A stretch of DNA of 64,000 nt from Tubulanus polymorphus (Eukaryota; Nemertea; Palaeonemertea; Tubulaniformes; Tubulanidae), in contig NC_134033.1 of the NCBI RefSeq assembly GCF_964204645.1, positions 794,631 to 858,630 on the forward strand, read 5' to 3'. The position numbers were made by a program, and so were the translations under genes. Positions 51,701-61,100 of this stretch are shown here, in pieces. The stretch's first letter is position 1. Each line of letters opens with the position of its first letter. The notes under the pieces are model-generated. The model worked only from the letters and a program-made list of their open reading frames with translations. It was not told the origin of the DNA and did no database searches.

Positions 51701-51898
51701 TCAAAATTGGCCTCTGGATCCACAACGCTGCAAACTGGGTCCTGAACCGCGAACTGGGTCCAGAATTTCTACATTTTGCGACATATCTTTTGTCTCAAAG
51801 ATTAGGCCTAACGAAATGGTCTTTGAAGAAAGGTTTGGAATCTTACCTCGCGCGACAGCAGCCAGTGCGGCCACAAATACCAGAATAACCAACTTCAT
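45790..51898 (-). CDS. Secreted protein with two C-type lectin domains
   Basis: Seven coding exons join in phase: 51898-51847, 49860-49708, 49204-49125, 48531-48390, 47430-47281, 46692-46616 and 45936-45790, giving 266 residues. The first encodes a signal peptide (MKLVILVFVAALAAVA). Domain 1 spans GCKAGWFHAGNKCF to YVCQIW and keeps EPN and WND, the usual mannose-type calcium/sugar residues. Domain 2 spans GWVKYGAKSLKLF to SFCSYPLKI with APN instead of EPN, but WND and the core cysteines kept. Such lectins bind glycans in mucus, haemolymph or immunity; domain 1 is the better candidate for calcium-dependent binding. No membrane segment is present. Domain 1 lacks the inner cysteine pair (EDSV instead of EDC, and none after WND). 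Each domain is coded by three exons, suggesting internal duplication. Confidence 0.9.
46080..46325. repeat. ~71-bp repeat, three copies
   Basis: Unit with GAACTATCAGTTATAACGAA and CTGGTCTCCTGAAGTTCGTT and GAGGTTCCGCTGTATATA. The phrase GAACCTCGTTAAAACGA just before it (46013-46029) and GTAACGAGGTTCCGCTGTA resemble pogo/Tigger-type transposon ends, so the repeat probably grew from such an element. It lies in the last intron of the lectin gene. Confidence 0.75.
48107..48198. repeat. Perfect-stem hairpin of ~92 bp
   Basis: Arms TTTAAAACCTCGAATTTTCG and CGAAAATTCGAGGTTTTAAA pair perfectly; inner parts (ATGCTGAAAAGCATTTTC and onwards) add imperfect pairing. Intronic in the lectin gene. It could be a very short MITE or a hairpin RNA source. 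Confidence 0.8.
48833..48942. mobile_element. Foldback MITE, family A copy
   Basis: Left GGACCCAGTTCCACAGTTGT and right ACGACTGTGGAACTGGGGCC, with the GAGTTAGAGTTAAC core inverted across a CATTTTCAATG centre. Intronic in the lectin gene. Confidence 0.88.
49910..51384. repeat. 62-bp minisatellite, about 24 copies
   Basis: Unit of 62 bases with CTCTGAGTCAGGCCTCACTG, TACAGAACTGATTCCACGAG and GACCGGTTCAAA; copies differ mainly at ACTGATTCT/ATTGATTTT. It fills most of the intron between the signal-peptide exon and the first lectin-domain exon, and stops directly at a family A foldback copy whose TTAACTCTGAGT phrase it shares. Confidence 0.96.
51385..51494. mobile_element. Foldback MITE, family A copy next to the minisatellite
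   Basis: GGACCCAGTTCCACAGTTGT on the left and CAGAACTGTGGAACTGGATCC on the right (read 51475-51494), with a TTAGTTCATTTTCAATG centre. It is joined directly to the last minisatellite unit (TGTACA|GGACCC). Confidence 0.88.
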
Positions 51899-52128
51899 TC
51901 TGTAACTTCCTAAAATTGAATAAAAACGCAACGCGATATGATGAAAACGCGAAGGAAGAATTCGCCCGAAAAATACTGAATATTATATTTCCTTGATTCC
52001 AGTCAGAACGATTCAATTTCCTCGAGTAGGAATTTCTCTGCGGTTAGAATATTGAGTGTAAATTAGATTTTTGAAGCAGAAACTGAATTCCTGGATCCCG
52101 GAATGGAAAGAATACGAATAGAACTTAC

Positions 52129-52180
52129 TGTTTCGACAGCTGAAGTGAGACGGGTTGGGCGTAAATAACAGATTTATATA
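52129..52180 (-). promoter_or_regulatory. TATA box and short 5' UTR exon of the lectin gene
   Basis: Minus strand has TATATAAA at 52180-52173. About 30 bases further on, a short leader would begin near 52150 and end at the donor AACA|GTAAGT at 52129. The coding exon has a matching acceptor TTTTAG at 51910, 11 bases before the start codon. The spacing fits a TATA promoter driving a spliced leader exon of about 22 bases. Confidence 0.55.
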
Positions 52181-52799
52181 GATACACATATCTGGAGTAG
52201 ACAGCCGTTAAATTCAAATATTCGAAATAAAACCGGCGGTTATAAACGTTTGAACTAATTCCGACGCTCAATAAACTGATAATTAATAATTTCAATTTTG
52301 TAATTCGGTCAATTTTGATATCGCTGTCGCACGCGGCAATGACATTAATCTTACTATCATAAAAAACGGATATTTTTGAAACGGTAGGCCTAACATCTGT
52401 ACAATAAATAACGTTTTGCATATAGTGTCAACGTTAGTTTCATTTTATTGCCAAAACATTCTATAAACCGAAAAAAAACGTTTTTATCAACACAAGGTCT
52501 AGGATGTTTCATTAAAAACCAGCGGAATTTCCCGAGCACCCTCAGCCCAGACCAGCGATGACTATGTAGCGATGACTTGGGTTAGGCCTATTTCAATAAT
52601 TAAATTTCTAAAAATATATCCTCATGTATTCTCAGGCGTGGATATATCTCAAAAACAACCATGCGAATCACACATTGTATTAGTTGCAGACATTTTTGGA
52701 GTTTGAAGTTCGAAAAGTATGGAATGCGTGAGTCCTTTCTTTATAACGCTACTGTTGGGGCCGATGTACAGCATGTCGTTAAAAAGACATTTGGCAAAG

Positions 52800-53090
52800 T
52801 TATTTAATAATGATAATTTCATTGATTAGGCAAATTTGTCCTCTGAACAATGATGTTATCGTTTTGTGAGCAGTGACATTACGGACGGCAGCTTTACAGG
52901 ACTTCGTAAGGGTAAGCATGGACCAGGGTTCACCACAAGAGCCCTTGTGTCTGATGATGGTGCCACAAGACAACTTGAGAGCGATGCCTGTCTCATCGCT
53001 GAACAGCGCATCATTTTTGTATCTTAATTTTATCGTACTAAAATCAGCTTTATCCTCGAACAAATATAATGGACAAACACAAAGCGTCAT
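52800..53090 (-). CDS. Possible exon or short gene, unknown family
   Basis: A 96-codon minus-strand open frame has ordinary codon make-up and several cysteines (LSCGTIIRHKGSCGEPW, LTKSC). The CG-PW and two-Cys spacing slightly resembles small secreted beta-rich proteins such as vitelline-membrane outer-layer type repeats, but too weakly to assign. A neighbouring frame at 53486-53232 begins with a hydrophobic stretch that could be a signal peptide and ends LLSPDGAVWMSPQ; the two might be exons of one gene, but I found no clean join. It may also be chance. Confidence 0.3.
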   Translation of the reverse strand: MTLCVCPLYLFEDKADFSTIKLRYKNDALFSDETGIALKLSCGTIIRHKGSCGEPWSMLTLTKSCKAAVRNVTAHKTITSLFRGQICLINEIIIIK

Positions 53091-53231
53091 AAGGTTAGTG
53101 TAGATAGTTTATTCAACAAAATCGGTTGGTTATTTGCCGAGATGTTGCAGTTTGAACACTGCCTACCGAACAGCAGTCACGCGGAATGTCTGGGCGCGTG
53201 GGTACACTAGGATCGTAGAGAGCGACTAAGA

Positions 53232-53486
53232 TCACTGAGGAGACATCCACACTGCGCCATCAGGACTGAGTAAAGGACCAGCAGGGTAGCTCAGCCGTTT
53301 TTTGTTCCAGCCGCCAAACCTCAGTTGACAAATTGCAGCAGGTTTGGGAGAATATTCCGACGAAAAAAACAACCCCAAGTGAACTGAAGAACTATCTGTT
53401 TTTTCATGTACAAGTCTTGCGTATTTTTTATTATCGAAAATCAACGCGCAAAGAAGCCACAGAGTGAGATTAATATTAATATTCAA
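53232..53486 (-). CDS. Possible exon with hydrophobic N-terminus, unknown
   Basis: An ATG-started frame of 84 codons begins MNININLTLWLLCALIFDN, which could serve as a signal peptide, and later reads CQLRFGGWNKKRLSYPAG. No family is recognised. It lies just upstream, in minus-strand order, of the frame at 53090-52800. Real coding status is uncertain. Confidence 0.25.
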   Translation of the reverse strand: MNININLTLWLLCALIFDNKKYARLVHEKTDSSSVHLGLFFSSEYSPKPAAICQLRFGGWNKKRLSYPAGPLLSPDGAVWMSPQ

Positions 53487-53770
53487 TTATTATTATTATT
53501 TACTATAAAAAAAGTTTACCTCGAATAATAATTCTCGATCAATATATCGATCATAATTACACATCTTTATCACAAAATATTCAAACTTGGATCCGGTTTC
53601 ACTGAAGCGACTCCCAAGAGTCATCATGCATTAGTTTATCGACTCGGTCCCCGACTCCGAAGAGTCATCGGCGTCGACTCAGAATCGGATTCAGTTCCTC
53701 AGTTTCAGTCGCGTCCGAGTCTTATATGGAGTCGAAATAAGTTTATTGTCAATGGATCCGACTCAACTCA

Positions 53771-53920
53771 GGATCCAGTTCCTGAGTTAAAATCAGTTAT
53801 TTTCAATCAGGGTCCAGTTTCAGTTCGGAGTTAACATTTGACCCCCGAGTTAACTCATTGAAAATGAACTAACTTTAACTCAAGAGTTAACTCTTAACTC
53901 GCAACTGTGGAACTGGGTCC
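53771..53920. mobile_element. Composite family A foldback
   Basis: Opens GGATCCAGTTCCTGAGTTAA and closes GCAACTGTGGAACTGGGTCC. An extra internal CAGGGTCCAGTTTCAGTTCG at 53799 suggests one copy inserted into or recombined with another. Confidence 0.7.
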
Positions 53921-54726
53921 TGGGTTATAGAATAGAATACTTTAACTCAGAATGGCAGAATTGGGGCCCGGGTGGTAAAATGTTCAAGCGAATTTAACCC
54001 AGAAACTGATTCATATTGTCAGTTTATAAGTGTTAACTCAACTAGAGGCAAATATCACCAGTAAAACTGGACTAAAAAACTCAATGACTCTTTTTAAGTC
54101 AAAATGGGTTAATTTCCGATAAAACGACTCCGGGAGTCGCCAAATAACCACGAAACCGGATCCGATGAATTGTATTACGTATTTGCGAAAATCCTAATTA
54201 CAAAATCCATATCCGCGTTTTTAGGTTTTCAAGAAGTCGCGAAAAATACGACGATTTCCCGTTCGGCAAAAATGTACAGTTTATAGTTTTCTCCTCCCCG
54301 TAAATATTTCCACCACACCGCCGCCGACAAGGTCAAGGTCGACCGAACTGGAAATAATTTTTTCGGAATTTTTGAATGACTTTGTTATCGTACATTGATT
54401 CTGTTATATATTATTAAACAATTAATTGCCTCTCAATAAGCTCAACCGTTTTCAACAGTTAAACACATTCCCCGGTTTCATGACAAATATTCGATATAAC
54501 CACTTAACCTCCCCCCTCCCCCCCAGACACACAGTAACACATAAATAACATCTTACACGTGAAATCATTGCAAATTTGTGCGACAAAAATCACCGAACAG
54601 AAAAACATCCAAAAACTACAAAATCAGCGACATTTTTTTCGATTATCGATGATTTAAACTTCTTATTTTTTTCGAACTCAAAACTTCATGTAAAACATTT
54701 ACAACATCGAAAATTGTCCCAATTAC
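53921..54726. other. No gene recognised
   Basis: Contains degenerate GACTC/GAGTC phrases continuing from 53600-53760, and a C-rich run near 54508-54525. A weak 80-codon frame at 54576-54818 overlaps the element at 54727 and is not supported. Confidence 0.4.
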
Positions 54727-55034
54727 GCTCAACCCTTTCAGTGCGTCTACACCGCAGTGCGGTGTATAAATCAGCGATAGAGTTCGCTGGTACACCGCAC
54801 TGCGGTGTATTGATGTAATTAGTAAATTAGTTTTTATCTCTATTCAAAGATGGCAGCACGTGTCTAATGTAGTGAAATACTAGTAACTAACGATACACCG
54901 TACTGCGGTGTAGATGTGATGTAGCGGTATTCCCGTTATTCAACGCACTAGGGCGGAATTTCTCAAAATTTTCAAATCATCTCCATCACTACAGGGTATT
55001 AATTTTAAGTCAGCGCTGAAAGGGTTAAACAAGT
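54727..55034. mobile_element. MITE-like element with three internal palindromes
   Basis: The outer ends CAACCCTTTCAGTGCG and CAGCGCTGAAAGGGTTAA are inverted. Inside lie three copies of the palindrome TACACCGCAGTGCGGTGTA (at about 54747, 54791 and 54893; the centre varies as CAGTG, CACTG or TACTG). TTAA directly right of the CCC-type end suits a piggyBac-like target, but the left side reads TCAA, so this is tentative. It would fall in the 3' flank of the distal LAMP exon. Confidence 0.65.
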
Positions 55035-55174
55035 TCATCAAATAAGGAACCAAAAACATCGCAGCAGAATTTAATACAATCTTTCGTCGTCCACCAATCA
55101 AGAGGTACATCCGGTTTCCGCACTCTCTCGACCGATCCGGGGCAGACGGACTCGCTGGTCGTCGTCGCCGTCGG

Positions 55175-58100
55175 TTACACGGTTTCGTAGCTGCTCTTGG
55201 ATCGGCGGCGACCGATGATGTAAGCGATCAGCACGATGACGACCAGAACGGCTAGAGCGATTCCGACAGCTATCGGTACGATATTACTCGTTTTATTTTC
55301 AGCATCGGCCGGGCATATTTGATCTGTCGGAAGAAAAAAATAATCATTTGATCAAAAATCATAAATTCAATTCCGCTTTGAAACTATCCTTTTCAACGTT
55401 TTACAAACTGCCTCTTAATCTTGAGGAATCAAGGTTTGTTTTTTTTTTTTGTACGACAAAAAATTGCTATTCTCATTTTTGGCGAAAGACATTTTACTTG
55501 AATGTTCACATTTTTAAGAAACTAATCTAAATTTAGACGAAATATGAAAAAGTTTTAATAGCGTGCGTGTGAGTTTAATAGAGAACGGATCGTGAATTAA
55601 AGAGGCTTGAAATAAAAACAGCTTAAAACTAAAACTATCAGTTATAATTTCTAAGACTCTGAAAATAGAAGCAACGGTTATAAATAGAAATGACAGTGAA
55701 ACTCGCAGCTGCGACGAGATCATTACGTCGACGACATCAAAACGATTGATTGCGCTTAGAATTGAAATTAGAATTTAAAATATTTAAATCGAGGTTCAAA
55801 CGTAGAGATGACTTCCGTTAATGTGACGACTTTTCAAATGAGTTTCACTGTACACACAGCAAACGAAGGAAAAATCCGAGACCACATCAGGGGCCCAAAC
55901 ATGATACACAGAATCTAGTTCCACATTTCCGGACCCGGTTTCACAGCTAATCTACCCAGTTACACGGTAGTTGGTTAAGTCGGACTGTTAAGTCAAAATT
56001 AGTTCATTTCTGGATCCAGTTCCACAGTTCTGAGTTAAGATTAGACTCCGAGTTAACTCATTGAAAATGAACTAACTTTAACTCACAAATGTGGAACTGG
56101 GCCCTTATGTTTAATTAATCCTAGATTCAAAATCATAACCAGAACCGTGGAACTTGGTCTACAAACTGTGGAACTGGATCTACAAACTGTGGAACTGGAT
56201 CCAGTATTCTAGGGTGATATGTTTGGACCCCGAATCAAGTCAAACGAAATAAATGTTAATTTATGTTAATGAATGAGCGATTTGCATGCATAATTTACAG
56301 TGAGTTTCATAAAATTCGACCGCGGACTCTTTGAACCCACAAGACTTCACTTAAATGGACTCAAACAATTTACCAGGGTAAAAGAGTAATTATAAAGACT
56401 ACCCACTATTAGATCATGCATGCAACATCACCACGAACACAATATAACAGTAAACACAAGCGCATTACATTTCAATTCAGTTAGAAATCGTATTTTTGGA
56501 AGTGAAAAAGTGGAAAAATTCATCGAAGATTTGCACGAAGTGTCGCTCAGAGTTTATCAGCAGAGTTTACTATACAAAAGTACAAGACAAACAAACGACA
56601 AGAACCGTAAAACAATAGTTTAACAGTTCACAGTGTCTACTACTCCACAGAGACTACAGTAGGGGTTCACATTAGGGGTGGATCCAGATACTGTAGGTGG
56701 TATTAAACTACACCTGAAATATCAGGCGCTTTTTCGAAACCAGCTTGGTGCCATTTGGATTTGAGTACTTTAAAATTTCATAAACGTTTTCCCTTGGAGA
56801 ATGGAATGGAGGATATATGGTTTGTGTTGGAGGACTGGATCCGCCCGGCTGAAACCTGTATTATTGAGTTATAGATTTAAGAAACACACAAATAACATAA
56901 ACATAGAAAATAAAGCGAAGCAGCAAAACTGAATACGGACAATTAGAGATTGATATATTGTAGATAGATATTTGAGGGGTTTGGATACCTACCCGAGCTG
57001 TGTGTGGTGGTGTGAGGGGTTTAAACACTGCGATCGGGAGATATACGAGAGACTAAAACTATTGTATTTTACAATATTCTCGTGCTGCATGTCGCACAGT
57101 ATGTCAGTGCATACTGCTGCATGTAGGAGCATGTTTCCGCATACTGCTGCATGTAGGAACATGTCGCCGCATGCAGGAGCATGTTACCGCATATGGCTGC
57201 ATGTAGGAGCATGTCATCGCATACTGCCGCAATGAAGAGATAAATTACTAACGAAGCTCTTTAAAATGAAATGGAAATTAGTGGCAAGTTCTACAGTAAA
57301 TAATATCAAATAAATCGTAATCACTCAGAAATAAAAATTAAATGGTTCAGTGGGAAATAATATCAAAACAGCATCACAAGATGTGGGACTGGGTAGTGAG
57401 TAACCTGTGGAACTGGTTCCACAGCTTACTGTAAAATAAGGTGCCTTGCATATGAGTTTGTAATGGTAGTCTGGTAATTCATACTATGATGAACTGATAA
57501 TCGACCATAATCTGATGACATCAATTCTATTATTATTTCAGGTCACCTGCTATAATTATAAATCATTCTAGATTGAATCATCTATTCAATGACTCCCGTG
57601 TGACTGACTGACTTTCACATGACTCCCACGCGACTGACTGACAGTCTCTCACTTGAGTCAATGAGCCAACAGTCACATTTTAATTTTAAGTTTGTGATAT
57701 ATCTGCGATAAAAAGTCCGAAGCAATTCTTAACATGAAAAAGCGCCACCTACGCAATATTTACAAAAGTTTTGAAGAGCAAACGGGCAAAATTTGCCCTT
57801 GACCTCGTTACAGGCATTCACCTAAACGGAATAGCCAAGGTCAACAGCTCAACCAATCACATGTGTCAAGAAATTATATATATCATTATATTATCATTAA
57901 GCGCTTTGTCATTTTATACAAATTTACAAAAAAATTATTTGTGTCGTTTATTACTTGGGAGTTATTGTCAAGATAATTACTCCAAATTCATAGCTAGCAC
58001 ATTTTTGAAAATATGGGGGCCACGCGTGCTTAAAATGTGCACAGGAGTAACTACCGTCTGTTTGTACCTATATTAAATGTGTTCTTAGAAAAGTGCTCGA

Positions 58101-61100
58101 AACAAATAATCCTTTCTTCATCAAAATAACCAACAATCTAAATTGAGTTTCTAAAATCTGAATTAATATAAACTATTGGAAAAACCGGCCCGCCCCCCAG
58201 ATCCAGTCCGACTAACAGGTATTAGCTAAGCTTGGTTAGAAAAATAAGTTCATTTCAGCTGAAATTCTAACCTTACAGTAAAATCCTAACCCAAAACTGT
58301 GAAAGCAGATCCTGAATTGAAATCATAAAATCCCCTATTTCATTTCAACCAAAACCCTCCCATAAATCCCCTAGTTTGCTATTTCGACCCAAACCTCCCG
58401 AACCGCGTCTGTCAATCGCAGTTCGGAATTTCGAAATACGGCTTGATTTTTAGATCGCACACTCGACCGAGAATGTTTTCTAATATCGACCTATCCTATG
58501 ACCAAAAACGTTATCGCACAAAATATTCGAAAACTCGATACGTAAGAACTAGAATTCGACCCCTAAACAGGTTAAAAGGTTTCTATATAATATCTTATCT
58601 TCACCGTTTAAAGTTCAGTTGCTTTTATCTATCGAAGTGAGTCGCCAGAATATCAAGCGTATGAAATACATGTATTATCATCTAGCGCATGGAGTTCCTC
58701 AAAATATAAAGCAACCTAAATGAACGACGTACTATTATTTGTTGGGCAATCTAGCCAAGACTTATATATAAATTATTATCGCCTAAAGACTGCCCCCCCC
58801 CCCCCAAGCAAAACATCTGATTTCAAACTGCTGGCCGCGTCATTAACTTATAAAACAAAGTCAACAAGTAAAATTAATATTTGATTTTCAAGTGCAGGCG
58901 TCCTACTACTATTAACCTGGGAAAACTACAGGAGCCAGTAGCACAGAGTCATGGCTTACGATTTACTGGTCCGGGACCAACTTAGTTCCATATAACAACT
59001 TGGACCAATCTTTAGATTAAGGACCGATTTTGGACTTAAAGAGTCATGACTCAACGACTGACTCCTGGTCCCGGTTCCATAGTCAAGACTTAAGACCGAA
59101 AGTGGTATTAAACCTTAAGATTGGTCCAAGTTGTTAGATTGGCTATAGAACTAAGTTAGTCTTAAACCGATCTTTAGTCTAAGCCTTGACCATGCAACCG
59201 GCCCCTGGTTTCACGAGCATGATCTATATCTAATGAGGTTCTATTCTCAGATCTAAATTCTACGACGCCGACAGCGATTGGGGAGGAATGAAATTAGCGG
59301 AATGTTTTAAAGAGCTTCGTAGCCGGTGTATTTTTTCCGACGACCGATCAAATAAGCGACGAGCACGATGACAACGAGCGCGGCTAGGGCGGCTCCGACT
59401 GCTATCGGCACGACGGTGCTAGTCTTTTTATCTCCCGCGCAAACTTGTTCTGTAAATCAAGAGAAAAAATAGAAACGTAACGATTTTAGAACGGGATCGA
59501 ATCCGAATTCGATTCGACGGTTTTCCGTTTCCATTCAAAAATGTTCGAAACGCAGATTCAGAAAACTGTCGAAGCGGAATTCGTTATTCTTTTCGCGGTA
59601 TTTGAATCGCTTGCAATGATCATCGCGTACGAAGGACGGGTTGAATTTCAGGTTGTAAAGAATTTCGCGACGAAAGATTTCAGTTGTAAATTTCGAGTAA
59701 TCAAAGTTCATTTCGACTAATTACGCGGTTTGATTTTGAGGGATGAAAAAAAATGTTTTCCGTAAGATTAAAAACACAACAATTCTGGAATATTCACATA
59801 TTCGTGAGAAGCAAAATTATCGGTGCAAAATTATCTTGGCGAGATAAGATTTAACCAAATTTCTTAATTTCTTCGTCGACTTGTCATACAGAGGCTGGTT
59901 TTGATTTCAAGACCGGTATTAACTTTAACCGGGGCTGGAAGCGGCAACTCAATTGTAAATGAAAAGTTATCCCGGGATTAGTTAAAACCAGTCTATAAAA
60001 CCAGCTCTGGGTGTTAAATTTAGGGTCAGAGAATCAGCTCATTTCCAATAATTTGACCAGTCAAATCGACCAACTGAGTCCAAAACCTTCTCCAGTGGAA
60101 CCTCCGTCAGAGGAACTCGGATAACCACAAGTTTAAGAAGACAATTTTGATAATTGGGTTAAAACCGATAAGAATTCGCTGGTTCCACTGCTAAACCGCT
60201 TGCGGACCCTAGCGACTTGCGCCCGGTTTTTTCGCGCAACCGGGAAATACAAATATTTCGAAAAAAACTTACTTCCGCCGGTGAAAGTCGTGCTGTTGTC
60301 CGTTTTGAAAGCCTGTGCCGTTAAATTGAACGTATCCATTTTAACGCCGTCCAGTTTGATTTCAGTTTTCGATACGCACGTGAACGAATTCGCGACGCCC
60401 GTTTTGAATTCGCCGAGGTTTACCGCATTCACAGTTCGTACACCTGTAAACCGAACAATATATTATTGTAATCCCCGATCATTTTTTTAACAGATTTTCT
60501 GATGATTTTAATTTTTTCATGGAACCCCAAGGAATTCAGGAACCAGTCATATCACTAACTGCCAATCAATAGGTAAGACATAGACAGAAGCTGTTCAATT
60601 TCACCCGCGATCTAATAACAATCGAAATAAATGTCCCTAAAGTTTATTTTTCAGCATTCATTTATACAAAATTCCCGGCGACGTTCTCCAAGTTTGAATA
60701 TTTCCCTGAATTCCAGGAAGGTGGCCCCGGCAACCTATCATTATGAGCATGGTATACATCTGATGGTCGACGTGAACCGATATCTAAGCGCTCCCGCCGC
60801 CCAAACCTTACCTGGCGATTTAGGGTCCTTGAATCTAGTCGCGTCGACGACGTACGTCATCGTGATATTGTCTAAAGCGTACTGTTTCGCGGTGGCGCCA
60901 GCGGTCAACTGATCAGTCACGACCTCTCCGAACTGTAGCTGTATCGACCATTTATTGTCGAAGAATTTCAACACGATAGTATCGGTGGAATTACCGCAGG
61001 TGCCTCCGGTGACGACCGCTCCCTTCGGTAGATTGACGATCGAGGTCGAGTTCGTGCCCTGAAAATAGTGTCAACCGTCAGTTAGTTATCGAGATGAGTC

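Noticed and set aside
57771-58076. Plus-strand 101-codon frame
   Set aside because: AT-rich chance frame inside the LAMP last intron; no motif, splice partner or repeat relation.
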